From Marinilabiliales bacterium (GTDB lineage: Bacteria > Bacteroidota > Bacteroidia > Bacteroidales > F082), in contig PKSW01000160.1 of NCBI GenBank assembly GCA_002869465.1, forward strand, positions 1-11,002: a stretch of DNA of 11,002 nt, in the 5' to 3' direction. The notes beneath the pieces were generated by a model, which saw nothing but the letters and a program-made list of their open reading frames with translations, was not told the origin of the DNA and did no database searches. This document shows positions 1 to 7,517 of this stretch, piece by piece. Each line of letters begins with the position of its first letter. Position 1 is the stretch's first letter. Position numbers and translations under genes: made by a program.

Positions 1-29
1 AATAAATATCTTGATTGACTAATTTTCAT
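1..29 (-). CDS. Possible start of a downstream gene (partial, hypothetical)
   Basis: An ATG reads leftward from base 29 and stays open to the window edge (MKISQSRYL...). It begins 10 bases after the stop codon of the large ATPase gene on the same strand, the spacing expected of a second gene in an operon. Only nine codons are visible, so no family can be named. There is no purine-rich ribosome site in front of it, but such sites are usually missing in Bacteroidota, so this does not count against it. It may equally be chance; the support is position only. Confidence 0.3.
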
Positions 30-39
30 AATTACGCAA

Positions 40-3033
40 TTAATGAAGTAAATTTTGGATGTACAGCTCATTTACTATCTGACTATATATCAGTGGATTA
101 ACTAAATAAAAATCCTGATTCTTGATCAGTAATCCATCATCACGCATTTGGTCTAAATATAATTTACCCATTTCCACTTCCTGGCCAAATATCTTCGAAT
201 GACTTTCAATGGTGACTCCATTATGGATCAATATATTTCTTAAAATAATCAATTTATGTTGTGATATGGCTTTGACAAAACTACTATCCATTTCATCGAT
301 CTGCCGGATGTAAATAACATCATCTTCAACTTTGGAAGTGGATCGCAACCAATACAAAAATGCCTGCGAAAGATTATTTTTATTAAACGTTGTTAAACTT
401 TTAAAATAAGCACTCTCAAGTTCATCTTGTGTACTTTCTGATTTGAGTTTTTTAAGGTTTACAATCGATTTCTTTGCAATTGGTTGTTCGTAAACCAGTC
501 GATAGCCACTGATATTATGACGCTTTTCTATTATTTGTTTTAGGTCGTCAGCTGCCAGGTCGGTAAGTTTAATATGATAGCCAAAATAATCTGAAATGTT
601 AAATGACTTATCAATGTAGTTCCACGAATATAAGTGCGACGAGACGATCCAGAATACATGTGAATGCGTTTCCGTGATTAATTTCATGGTTTTAATCAAA
701 TATATAAAACCGTTTATTTCGCTACTGAACAACCTTGAGAGGCCGTCAATTATCAATATCGTGTTTCGATCTTTTTCATCTTGATCCTTCAGATCAGTTT
801 TTTTTATCACCAGCGCTTCAATTTCGAGGTAGATTTCCCGAGGACTTTTATTCTCTTCATGCAGATTAAGGAATATCACTTTTTCATTTTGAATTTTAGT
901 CTTCAAAAAACGATTTATAATGGTTGTTTTTCCCGACCCTTTTTCTCCAATGATCACAGTCGGTGCAAACTTTCCTTCTTTCCATTTTTTATAGGCGTTT
1001 AAGAGTTCATCCATTGGTTTTGTGCGTCCCACGTATAATTCAAAACTTGTTAAAGGTTCAGTTTGAAATAACTTCTGATAAATATATGGCAACTGATTGA
1101 TGGCTTTTTCAGTGGCACTCAGAAAGTCAGAAGTATCAGAAGTAATAAATTGTGTTGTTTCTTCTGTAGAAAATTGTCTGCTGATCTTTAAACTGGATTG
1201 GCGTAAAAAAAGAAAAGCATTTTTCGTGTATTCAATGCCAATGGGTATAAAATTTCTGATTCGATCTAATATTTTCGTTCTGATCGCTTTCGATTTTTCA
1301 ATGGTTTTTAGTCTAGCTATCCTGACTTTTATTTGGTGAGCACTTTCATTATTGGCAATAGCTGTTATTTCTGTAATGAATTGTTCAATAGAATCTTTTA
1401 GGGTTTCAACCTCCTGTTGGATAAAGGATTGCTGAAGATTGGCCAGGTCTTGCAGTTTATTTTCAGCTCTCTCAATACCTTCGGCCCCAATTTTCATCGC
1501 CTCATCGGCATCTTTTTCTTTTTCAAAAAAAGAAATAGCAGATTCAATATTGAAATCGACAATTTCAGGGATTTCTTTTACTTTCTTTTCAAAGGATTGA
1601 ACATGATTGATAAATGCTGTCTTCAAGGCTGGAAAAACCTTCTTAAGTCCCGGCATGATCTCATATCCTACCAATTCTGATGGTGATATACTTTCAAATT
1701 CCGATCTGTTAATTGGCCTGTTATATTCCGGATTTTTGATCAGATATCGTTTGTTGGAAATTTCATCAAACCTCTTTTCTGAGTCTGATTCAATATTGTC
1801 AATAGCCCTTGGAATATCCGCCTTGTATATCGTTTCTTTAAGTCCAGGCATTAATTTTAAGACGAATTTACGCTTAAAATCAATCTTCAGTTTTGTGAAT
1901 CTTTTCTCAAAGTCGCTGGCAGCATTCTTCTTTGTTGTGTCAAACTCCGTTTTTAATTCGTTCAGGGCGGTGTTCATCAATTCGATGGTTTGTTCCACCG
2001 GCTCCGTGAATTTTGTATGAATCACATTCGAAAAATCAAAATATTCTTTTAAAATATAAAATCGGAATGAATGAATTTCCAAATCAAGTTTCCAGTCTTC
2101 TGATAATAAAAATATGGTGTTATACCACTGTTTGCGGGTTTCATTTAAGTTTGCCGTTAATCGTTCGCCCGACTTTTTAATATTAATATTTTTTACATAC
2201 GCTTCTGATTCAATGTTCTTTCCATCCTTATATCCCTCAAGTATTTCAGTTACATGATTATTTAAACCATCCATAATTTGCTTGCGGGATTCGTCAATAA
2301 TCAAGAGAAGATTGTCAACCTCATTCAAATCATCATCCAGGTCAGGCCATGTATTCATATTAATATTTCCGGCTGCCAGTTGGCCGAATAATTCGATCCG
2401 TTTCTGGTCATAATTCCATAGGTAATTGAGCAGCGCTACAACATTGGATAAAAATGCTTCATAATGCTTTATTTGATCATTTAAATTTTTTAAAACCAGG
2501 AAATAAAAAAAGAAATTACGGTTTTTAAAATAACGATAAAATTGAATATCATCTACCTGATTTCCGGACTCTGCCTGCCGTGCCTTCAATTTATTTAACG
2601 GACTTACATGTTTTCTTAGAAATGAGTTGACCAGGCTTTTTTTTGTATTGAACTTTGGATTTACCTTGATAATATGTTCGGCAACCTCTGTGGTTTCAGG
2701 AATCATTTCCATCGTTTGATAAACCTGAACAAAGAATGATTCAAAGGTTTCAATAAACTCAGATGATTGCTTTTCTTCGATAATTTCTTCCAGCAATGAA
2801 AAAACTGAATCACCAAATTTTGCATTTTCAAAGAGCAATGCCTGCAGGGAATTGTTTTTTTTAGCTTTTAATACATTCTCCTTATACGATTCTGTTCGGT
2901 TTTTAAACTGAATGGCCAACTCATGGTACAATTGGCACTCATCCATTAAGCGGGTTCCGATGGTTTTACCCAACAATTCCTGAAGTGATGAAATTAAATC
3001 GTTATAATTAAAATCATGATGATCTGAACTCAT
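40..3033 (-). CDS. Large P-loop ATPase (STAND/AAA+-like) with long helical N-terminal region
   Basis: The 997-residue product has a clear nucleotide-binding core near its C-terminus. Walker A is GEKGSGKT at 696-703 and Walker B is LIID at 760-763. A sensor-like strand (WIVSSH, about 795-800) follows, then a region around 823-850 (IKLTDLAADDL...RH..SGY) resembling the lid of STAND/AAA+ ATPases. The last 100 residues or so, with short helices and a strand pair near 966-980, look like a winged-helix domain. Residues 1-650 are charged and mostly helical, with coiled-coil-like stretches near 340-400 and 500-600, and match no family I recognise. MPGLK occurs twice (395-399 and 460-464). There is no signal peptide or convincing membrane segment, so it is probably cytosolic. 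The ATG at 3031-3033 is the only sensible start. Known: this core usually powers signalling, defence or remodelling switches. Inferred: the exact role is unknown. It may be co-transcribed with a gene starting at base 29. Confidence 0.9.
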   Translation of the reverse strand: MSSDHHDFNYNDLISSLQELLGKTIGTRLMDECQLYHELAIQFKNRTESYKENVLKAKKNNSLQALLFENAKFGDSVFSLLEEIIEEKQSSEFIETFESFFVQVYQTMEMIPETTEVAEHIIKVNPKFNTKKSLVNSFLRKHVSPLNKLKARQAESGNQVDDIQFYRYFKNRNFFFYFLVLKNLNDQIKHYEAFLSNVVALLNYLWNYDQKRIELFGQLAAGNINMNTWPDLDDDLNEVDNLLLIIDESRKQIMDGLNNHVTEILEGYKDGKNIESEAYVKNINIKKSGERLTANLNETRKQWYNTIFLLSEDWKLDLEIHSFRFYILKEYFDFSNVIHTKFTEPVEQTIELMNTALNELKTEFDTTKKNAASDFEKRFTKLKIDFKRKFVLKLMPGLKETIYKADIPRAIDNIESDSEKRFDEISNKRYLIKNPEYNRPINRSEFESISPSELVGYEIMPGLKKVFPALKTAFINHVQSFEKKVKEIPEIVDFNIESAISFFEKEKDADEAMKIGAEGIERAENKLQDLANLQQSFIQQEVETLKDSIEQFITEITAIANNESAHQIKVRIARLKTIEKSKAIRTKILDRIRNFIPIGIEYTKNAFLFLRQSSLKISRQFSTEETTQFITSDTSDFLSATEKAINQLPYIYQKLFQTEPLTSFELYVGRTKPMDELLNAYKKWKEGKFAPTVIIGEKGSGKTTIINRFLKTKIQNEKVIFLNLHEENKSPREIYLEIEALVIKKTDLKDQDEKDRNTILIIDGLSRLFSSEINGFIYLIKTMKLITETHSHVFWIVSSHLYSWNYIDKSFNISDYFGYHIKLTDLAADDLKQIIEKRHNISGYRLVYEQPIAKKSIVNLKKLKSESTQDELESAYFKSLTTFNKNNLSQAFLYWLRSTSKVEDDVIYIRQIDEMDSSFVKAISQHKLIILRNILIHNGVTIESHSKIFGQEVEMGKLYLDQMRDDGLLIKNQDFYLVNPLIYSQIVNELYIQNLLH

Positions 3034-3050
3034 GTATCAATCTGTCAAAT

Positions 3051-3468
3051 ATGAAAATTATGAAAAACAATTTCCGTAAAAGTAATTATATTTTACTATT
3101 TTGTCTCATCATGTTTTATTTTGAGATGAATAATATATTCTGAATTACAAATAGCTCATTTAGAAAATATTGTGCGTTTGGCTGAAGAAGGAAAACTAGT
3201 ATTAGCAGGTCCGTTTTTTGGAATTGGTGACATCAGAGGTATTTATATATTCAACGTGGAAAGTATTGAAGAAGCCAAAATGCTTACAGAGACCGATCTG
3301 GCAATGGCAGCAGGGAGCCTGAAAATGGAACTGAAAGAATGGTACGGATCAACTGCCCTGGTGGCCGTGAATGATATTTATAAGATATTGGCAAAAAGGC
3401 CAATTCTGATTAAACCACGGGATTCCAGTCGATCTCATCAAAACCAATCTCTTTTAATATCTCGTTAG
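3051..3468 (+). pseudogene. Decayed secreted YciI-family protein (signal-peptide stub plus headless domain)
   Basis: An ATG at 3051 opens a 30-codon frame whose product looks like a signal peptide: Lys/Arg-rich start, then the hydrophobic core YILLFCLIMFYF. It ends at TGA 3141-3143. In another frame, open from just after the TGA at 3127-3129, the reading SELQIAHLENIVRLAEEGKL, then LVLAGPFF, GDIRGIYIF and EWYGSTALVAVNDIY, is a clear YciI domain. The only usual start in that frame is GTG 3172, which would leave out the conserved His of the AHLENI segment (codon 3157-3159), so it is unlikely to be the original start. The roughly 40-60 residues that should lie between signal peptide and His (first strand and helix) are missing. 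I infer an internal deletion with frame loss. The tail after about KILAKRP reads on to 3468, 59 bp into the 3' end of ung on the other strand, so the original stop may also be lost. An expressed short protein from GTG 3172 cannot be excluded. Confidence 0.65.
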
Positions 3469-4093
3469 TCTTTGAAAAATGTCTGCATCCGAAAAAACCA
3501 CGATTGGCAGAAAAAGGGGAAGGATGCGGTGCTTTCAGTAGAAAATGTTTACTTCGATCAATGAGTGATTCCTTGGCCTGCGCGTAATTTCCACATAACA
3601 GGAAAACCACCCCTGCTCTCAGGTCAGAGATGGTCCTGATCACCTGATCAGTAAAAATTTCCCAGCCTTTTCCCTGGTGTGATCCAGCATCTCCTGCCCT
3701 TACCGTGAGCGTTGCATTTAAAAGCAACACCCCTTGTTTGGTCCATTTTTCGAGATTTCCTGTTGCCGGAATTGGAATCCCCAGATCAGAATGCAGTTCT
3801 TTATAAATATTTACCAGAGAAGGTGGCGGTTTTACACCCTCTGGTACGGAAAAACATAGTCCATGGGCCTGACCCCTTCCGTGATATGGATCCTGCCCAA
3901 GAATTACCACTTTAACTGCTGTTAGAGGCGTAAAGTTAAATGCTGCGAAAATTCTGGATCCAGCAGGGTAAATAGTATGGTTTTGCTTTTCATCCTTCAG
4001 GAATTGCCGCAAAACCTTAAAATATGATGCAGAGAATTCATCCTGCAAGGCCAATTGCCAACTTTCTTCAATATTAGGTGCTTGATAAGCCAT
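3410..4093 (-). CDS. ung: Uracil-DNA glycosylase, family 1
   Basis: The enzyme removes uracil from DNA, the first step of base-excision repair, in the cytosol. The 227-residue length is normal for family 1. The water-activating loop GQDPYH is at 66-71 with the catalytic Asp at 68. The uracil pocket motif LLLNATLTV is near 123-131, and the minor-groove loop HPSP is at 190-193 with the catalytic His at 190, followed by SANRGFFGCRHFSKTN. The residue after HPSP is Phe (194), where the E. coli enzyme has the Leu that is pushed into the DNA helix; this looks like a tolerated variant. The ATG at 4091-4093 gives the expected N-terminus. The gene stands alone on its strand. Its 3' end overlaps the decayed YciI frame by 59 bp, and it is divergent from the small lipoprotein gene across 96 bp. 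Confidence 0.97.
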   Translation of the reverse strand: MAYQAPNIEESWQLALQDEFSASYFKVLRQFLKDEKQNHTIYPAGSRIFAAFNFTPLTAVKVVILGQDPYHGRGQAHGLCFSVPEGVKPPPSLVNIYKELHSDLGIPIPATGNLEKWTKQGVLLLNATLTVRAGDAGSHQGKGWEIFTDQVIRTISDLRAGVVFLLCGNYAQAKESLIDRSKHFLLKAPHPSPFSANRGFFGCRHFSKTNEILKEIGFDEIDWNPVV

Positions 4094-4128
4094 TATCTTG
4101 GTCTTCCTATAATAAATACTGAAAAATC

Positions 4129-4159
4129 TTGTTATTTAGTTAAATTCTGTCTTTCTTTG
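4129..4159 (+). promoter_or_regulatory. Candidate Bacteroidota-type promoter for the lipoprotein/barrel pair
   Basis: TTG at 4129-4131 is followed after 20 bases by TTTCTTTG at 4152-4159. This matches the Bacteroidota sigma-factor pattern of a -33 TTG and a -7 TAnnTTTG, with one mismatch in the -7 box. Transcription would begin about 25 bases before the lipoprotein ATG at 4190. It is an AT-rich region where near-matches are common, so this is tentative. Confidence 0.35.
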
Positions 4160-4189
4160 TTATCGCCTAGAAAGCAATATGGTAAAGTT

Positions 4190-4318
4190 ATGAAAAAAAT
4201 CATGATAGTAATCGCGACCGTTGTTCTCGTGGTTGCTTTTGCAAGCTCCTGTAAATCAACAAAAAAATGTGCCGCTTATGGCGAAGCTCAGCGGTATCAA
4301 AAGGAAACGCGGTACTAA
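4190..4318 (+). CDS. Very small lipoprotein (42 aa)
   Basis: The ATG at 4190 gives a 42-residue product: basic start MKK, a hydrophobic stretch (IMIVIATVVLVVAFA), then a lipobox-like FASSC with the acylated Cys at 21. The predicted mature peptide is only 22 residues: CKSTKKC followed by AAYGEAQRYQKETRY. Short lipoproteins with a C-(A/P)-A-Y-G segment occur in Bacteroidota, in my recollection of the phylum; their function is unknown to me. The longer frame opening at 4055 lies partly over the start of ung and would bury the signal peptide, so I chose 4190. The next gene follows after 73 bp on the same strand with no terminator between, so the two are probably co-transcribed. Confidence 0.75.
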   Translation: MKKIMIVIATVVLVVAFASSCKSTKKCAAYGEAQRYQKETRY

Positions 4319-4391
4319 ATTTGTAGGGCTCTTCAGTACAAGTAACAAACGACGGACAACAAACTTTGCGTTTCATTAATTTAATTAATTC

Positions 4392-5171
4392 ATGGGAACA
4401 CATAGAAAAATAGTTGTGGTAGTGATACTCTTATTTTTCTGTGTACCTGCATTTGCACAGTTTGATACCGAGGGATATGATAGCACTGAGAACCTGATTC
4501 TATATCAACGTCAGCGCACTTTTGGGGTTGTTCTGCACAATTTAGGCCTTGGTGTCCAGTACCGGTTTGGTAAACGTGTCAATTATTTTCAGACACGTAT
4601 GTGGGAAATCGAATTTGTCTCAATGAAATCCTATAAGCAGATTAAAGTTCTCAATCCTTATTTTACAAACTCCAGGCGTTACGTTTATGGAAAATTGAAT
4701 GATGCATTCTTTCTCAGAGGTGGTATGATTTGGAAAAAATTACTGAACAGGAAACCATACTGGGGTGGTGTTGAATTAAGATGGATGTACGGTGGTGGAT
4801 TTAGTTTGGGTATTGCTAAACCCTATTATCTGTATGTTTTATATTTCTATGAAACAGGCAATGGTTACTTTGCATACGATATAAAAACAGAACGCTTTGA
4901 TGCGTCATCCCAATCATGGGATGATATATATGGCCGGGCTCCATTTACAGTTGGACTAACAGAAATTACATTACACCCGGGTATCTATTTAAAGACCGGT
5001 TTAAACTTCGAATTTGGCGTTCAAAGTACCAAGATAAAAGCACTTGAAATTGGTGCAGCAATAGACATTTCTCCGATGGGGCTTAGCATCATGGCCAATA
5101 ACAATAATCAGATTTTTTTTCCTACAGGCTACCTGACATTTAGCTTTGGTAAACGATACAATAAATATTAA
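4392..5171 (+). CDS. Conserved Bacteroidota outer-membrane beta-barrel-like protein
   Basis: The 259-residue product has a signal peptide (MGTHRK, hydrophobic VVVVILLFF, cleavage likely after AFA at 22). The mature part of about 237 residues is made of alternating strands rich in Tyr, Phe and Gly, and ends in a strand YLTFSFGKRYNKY, as expected of a small outer-membrane barrel. Segments such as QRTFGVVLH, NPYFTNSRRYVYGKLND, GGVELRW, SLGIAKPYYLYVLY, DDIYGRAPF and HPGIYLKTGLNFEFG resemble a widely conserved Bacteroidota family that I know only as uncharacterised. No enzyme motif is visible. It lies 73 bp downstream of the small lipoprotein gene and ends 7 bp before a strong hairpin terminator. 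An outer-membrane location is inferred; substrate and role are unknown. Confidence 0.85.
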   Translation: MGTHRKIVVVVILLFFCVPAFAQFDTEGYDSTENLILYQRQRTFGVVLHNLGLGVQYRFGKRVNYFQTRMWEIEFVSMKSYKQIKVLNPYFTNSRRYVYGKLNDAFFLRGGMIWKKLLNRKPYWGGVELRWMYGGGFSLGIAKPYYLYVLYFYETGNGYFAYDIKTERFDASSQSWDDIYGRAPFTVGLTEITLHPGIYLKTGLNFEFGVQSTKIKALEIGAAIDISPMGLSIMANNNNQIFFPTGYLTFSFGKRYNKY

Positions 5172-5178
5172 ACAAAAA

Positions 5179-5201
5179 AAAGGGGCTCTGTTAGCCCCTT
5201 T
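5179..5201. terminator. Bidirectional rho-independent terminator between convergent genes
   Basis: A perfect 9-bp stem (5179-5187 with 5193-5201, AAAGGGGCT paired to AGCCCCTTT) encloses a 5-base loop CTGTT. It sits 7 bp after the barrel gene stop and 21 bp beyond the stop of the minus-strand gene. The U-tract is much better in the minus-strand reading (eight T after CCCC) than in the plus reading (TTTC), so it should end the two-gene T9SS-cargo operon most strongly while also serving the plus-strand gene. Confidence 0.9.
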
Positions 5202-5222
5202 CATATAAAGTTGAAATTCTTC

Positions 5223-7490
5223 TTACTTAATAAATAATTTTTTTGTGATTGTTCCCTCACCTTTCTTAATGTGAACCAGATAAATTCCACTATCAAGATA
5301 ATGTAAATTAAGTTTTTGTAGATTACTTCCCGCATTACAACTCAATTCCTGCTGATATAATTCTTTTCCAACAAGATCAACAACCCTAATATGATAAATA
5401 CCATTGTTTAAGCTGTTTATTTGAATCGTAAACTCGCCATTATTAGGATTGGGGTATACCTGGAGTACATTCCCATCCAGACTTTCAACAATGCCGTCAT
5501 AACCCTCAGTTTCAAACGACCAAACTTCGCTCCAATCAGAGATAGAAGCTCCTGCCTGACCTCTCACTTTCCAGTAATAAACGGTCTTTTTTTCAAGTGA
5601 CGATTGGCATTGGTAAAATGCACTGTCAGAAGTAACTTTTAAAGGATTTGAGAAATTCATATCTGTATCAACCCATACGTGATATTTTGAGGCTCCAGCT
5701 ACTCCTTCCCAAACGTATCTGGGACATTGAAGTACATTGGTAGCTTCATTTTCAGGACTTTCAAGAATTATGTTGTTTGTAGTTGTAAAGTTCCAGGTTT
5801 CTGACCAGTCAGAAAGATCAGCAAAATGTTGGGCTTTAACCCTCCAGAAATATTCTGTACCAAATACAAAATCATTTACTGTTTCGAAGTTTTGATCAGG
5901 TCCAAAAGTTCTTGGTAATGTAAAATTTTCATTTGAGTCGATTTCGAGAATATAATTCGTGACACCTTCATATTCGCTCCATGCAAAGTCAAGTAACAAG
6001 TCCAAATCTGAAGTACCGTTTGTAGGACTGGTCAAAGTTGGTGCAGCATAAGTGCTCATCTTTCTCGTTCCTGACCACATGGTAGTGTCTCCACTGTGAA
6101 GTCCTCTCATTCGATAATAATAATCCGTACCAAATAATAGATATTCCAATTGAAATTCAATTGAATCACCATTAATTGTATAAATAGTTTCTAACGGACT
6201 GTTAAATCCACCTCCTTCATTTGCAATCAATGTACCATCAGCTCCGCAAATAATTCCCGAATTGTTTTGAACAAAAATTCCGTTTAAATCTTCTCCGGAA
6301 CCTGCTGTTTCCGAATACCAGTATCCATCATAAACCAGGAAAGTGCCAGTTTTTCCGACAACGTACCCCATCGAGCCTGAGAAACAAACTCCGAGAAGAT
6401 CCTTAGTTACACCCGTTTCCTGCACTGTCCACTCAGCACCATCGAAATAAACAATTCTTCCGCCTTTTCCAACAGCCCAACCATTATTCGTATCAGTAAA
6501 CCAAATTGAATAAAAATCTCTGTTGCTTATTGTTTCAAACGACCAATCCGCGCCATCAAAGTGGCCAATTGTTTTTGACGCGCCACATACCCACACATTA
6601 TTATCAGCTAATGCATAAACATCAAAAAGATCTGCTGTATTGGATGTTGTTTCTGCAGTCCATATTCCAGTATCGTATTTAAGTGTTATACCGCCTGATC
6701 CTACTGCATAACCTGTGTTTTCATCGATAAAAAATACGCCGAGTAAATCCTCTGTAGTACCAACATCAATCGTTGTCCATTGAGTACCATCATAATGTGA
6801 TACTGCCCCTCCGTCTCCAACGGTATAACCATTTGTTGCATCAACAAACCAGATATCATTTAAATTATCTGTTGTACCTGACTCAGAGGTTAACCATTCT
6901 ATTCCGTCATAAAAAAGAATTAAGCCATCTTCACCACATACCCACATATTATTCTCATCAACTATATAGGTCGCATTGAGATCGTTACTTACCTCCAATG
7001 GGATCACTTTCCAGCTATACGAAGTATCTACCTGTAACTCGTAATGAGTCAATCCTGATAATTCTTCCCACTCAATCATGGGGTTCGCATACACCATTGC
7101 ATTATCATTAGGTTTATCTATTTCAACAGTAACGACAACAGTAAAGCTCCAAATTTCCGACCAGTTAGATACATCATCACCATCGTAAGCACGCACTCGC
7201 CAAAAGTATTGTTCACCAAATAAAAGATTGTTCATTTGGTAGGATGTCAGGTCGGTTAAAGGAAAACTTATTGGATTTGCAAAATCCTCAGTTGTTGACA
7301 ATTGTGCTTCATATAATATTACAAGATCATTTCCCGTAACTGCACTCCAGTTTAATAATACGTCCGGGGATTGTCCTAAATCGCCATTTTCAGGTTCATT
7401 TAAGGTAGGGGCGTATATTCTTGTTTGCCCAAATACTGATAATGATAACAGTAATAATAATGAGATTGAAATTGTGTAAATATTTTTCAT
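5223..7490 (-). CDS. T9SS-secreted FN3/Ycf48-like propeller protein
   Basis: The 755-residue product starts with a signal peptide (about 1-21, cleavage near VFG-Q). It has four FN3-like modules, recognisable by an early aromatic strand and an ending like YFWRVRA...WSEIWSF. Module 1 is at about 27-117, module 3 at 482-570 and module 4 at 574-661. Module 2 is split: strands at 124-157 and at about 428-480 flank seven repeats of 37-39 residues (171-427). Each repeat carries an L..(V/I).F.D...GWAVG..G.I..YDG..W pattern like the Ycf48/HCF136 propeller. Residues about 673-755 are a T9SS type A sorting domain (LQVYPNPNNGEF ... GIYLVHI ... KKLFIK). It is exported to the periplasm and should then cross the outer membrane by T9SS. 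No catalytic motif is seen; adhesion or binding is the likely role. It starts 27 bp after the upstream gene and ends before the terminator at 5179-5201. Confidence 0.93.
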   Translation of the reverse strand: MKNIYTISISLLLLLSLSVFGQTRIYAPTLNEPENGDLGQSPDVLLNWSAVTGNDLVILYEAQLSTTEDFANPISFPLTDLTSYQMNNLLFGEQYFWRVRAYDGDDVSNWSEIWSFTVVVTVEIDKPNDNAMVYANPMIEWEELSGLTHYELQVDTSYSWKVIPLEVSNDLNATYIVDENNMWVCGEDGLILFYDGIEWLTSESGTTDNLNDIWFVDATNGYTVGDGGAVSHYDGTQWTTIDVGTTEDLLGVFFIDENTGYAVGSGGITLKYDTGIWTAETTSNTADLFDVYALADNNVWVCGASKTIGHFDGADWSFETISNRDFYSIWFTDTNNGWAVGKGGRIVYFDGAEWTVQETGVTKDLLGVCFSGSMGYVVGKTGTFLVYDGYWYSETAGSGEDLNGIFVQNNSGIICGADGTLIANEGGGFNSPLETIYTINGDSIEFQLEYLLFGTDYYYRMRGLHSGDTTMWSGTRKMSTYAAPTLTSPTNGTSDLDLLLDFAWSEYEGVTNYILEIDSNENFTLPRTFGPDQNFETVNDFVFGTEYFWRVKAQHFADLSDWSETWNFTTTNNIILESPENEATNVLQCPRYVWEGVAGASKYHVWVDTDMNFSNPLKVTSDSAFYQCQSSLEKKTVYYWKVRGQAGASISDWSEVWSFETEGYDGIVESLDGNVLQVYPNPNNGEFTIQINSLNNGIYHIRVVDLVGKELYQQELSCNAGSNLQKLNLHYLDSGIYLVHIKKGEGTITKKLFIK
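6210..7019 (-). repeat. Seven Ycf48-like propeller repeats nested in an FN3-like domain
   Basis: Residues 158-427 of the 755-residue protein hold seven diverged repeats starting at about 171, 210, 249, 288, 326, 365 and 402. The first six end in a Trp strand (such as DGTQW or DGAEW) and then a short turn that usually ends in Asp. The seventh lacks this Trp strand, but an orphan strand of the same kind, SWKVIPLEVSND (159-170), comes before the first repeat. That is what a circularly closed (velcro) seven-bladed propeller would show. The repeats have diverged at DNA level, so this is an old duplication and not a recent tandem array. Confidence 0.8.
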
Positions 7491-7517
7491 TTCTATTCTT
7501 TTTTATCAATTATGAAC

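Noticed and set aside
781..2020. Several plus-strand frames of 73-137 codons opposite the ATPase
   Set aside because: They are antisense shadows of a well-supported gene, with low-complexity Phe/Leu/Ser-rich products.
2470..2523. Hydrophobic FFFYFLVL stretch in the ATPase as a membrane segment
   Set aside because: Only about eight residues long and flanked by charged helices; too short to span a membrane.
4316..4323. TAAATTTG, a perfect match to the Bacteroidota -7 box, before the barrel gene
   Set aside because: No TTG lies at the proper distance upstream and the box overlaps the lipoprotein stop; the two genes look co-transcribed.
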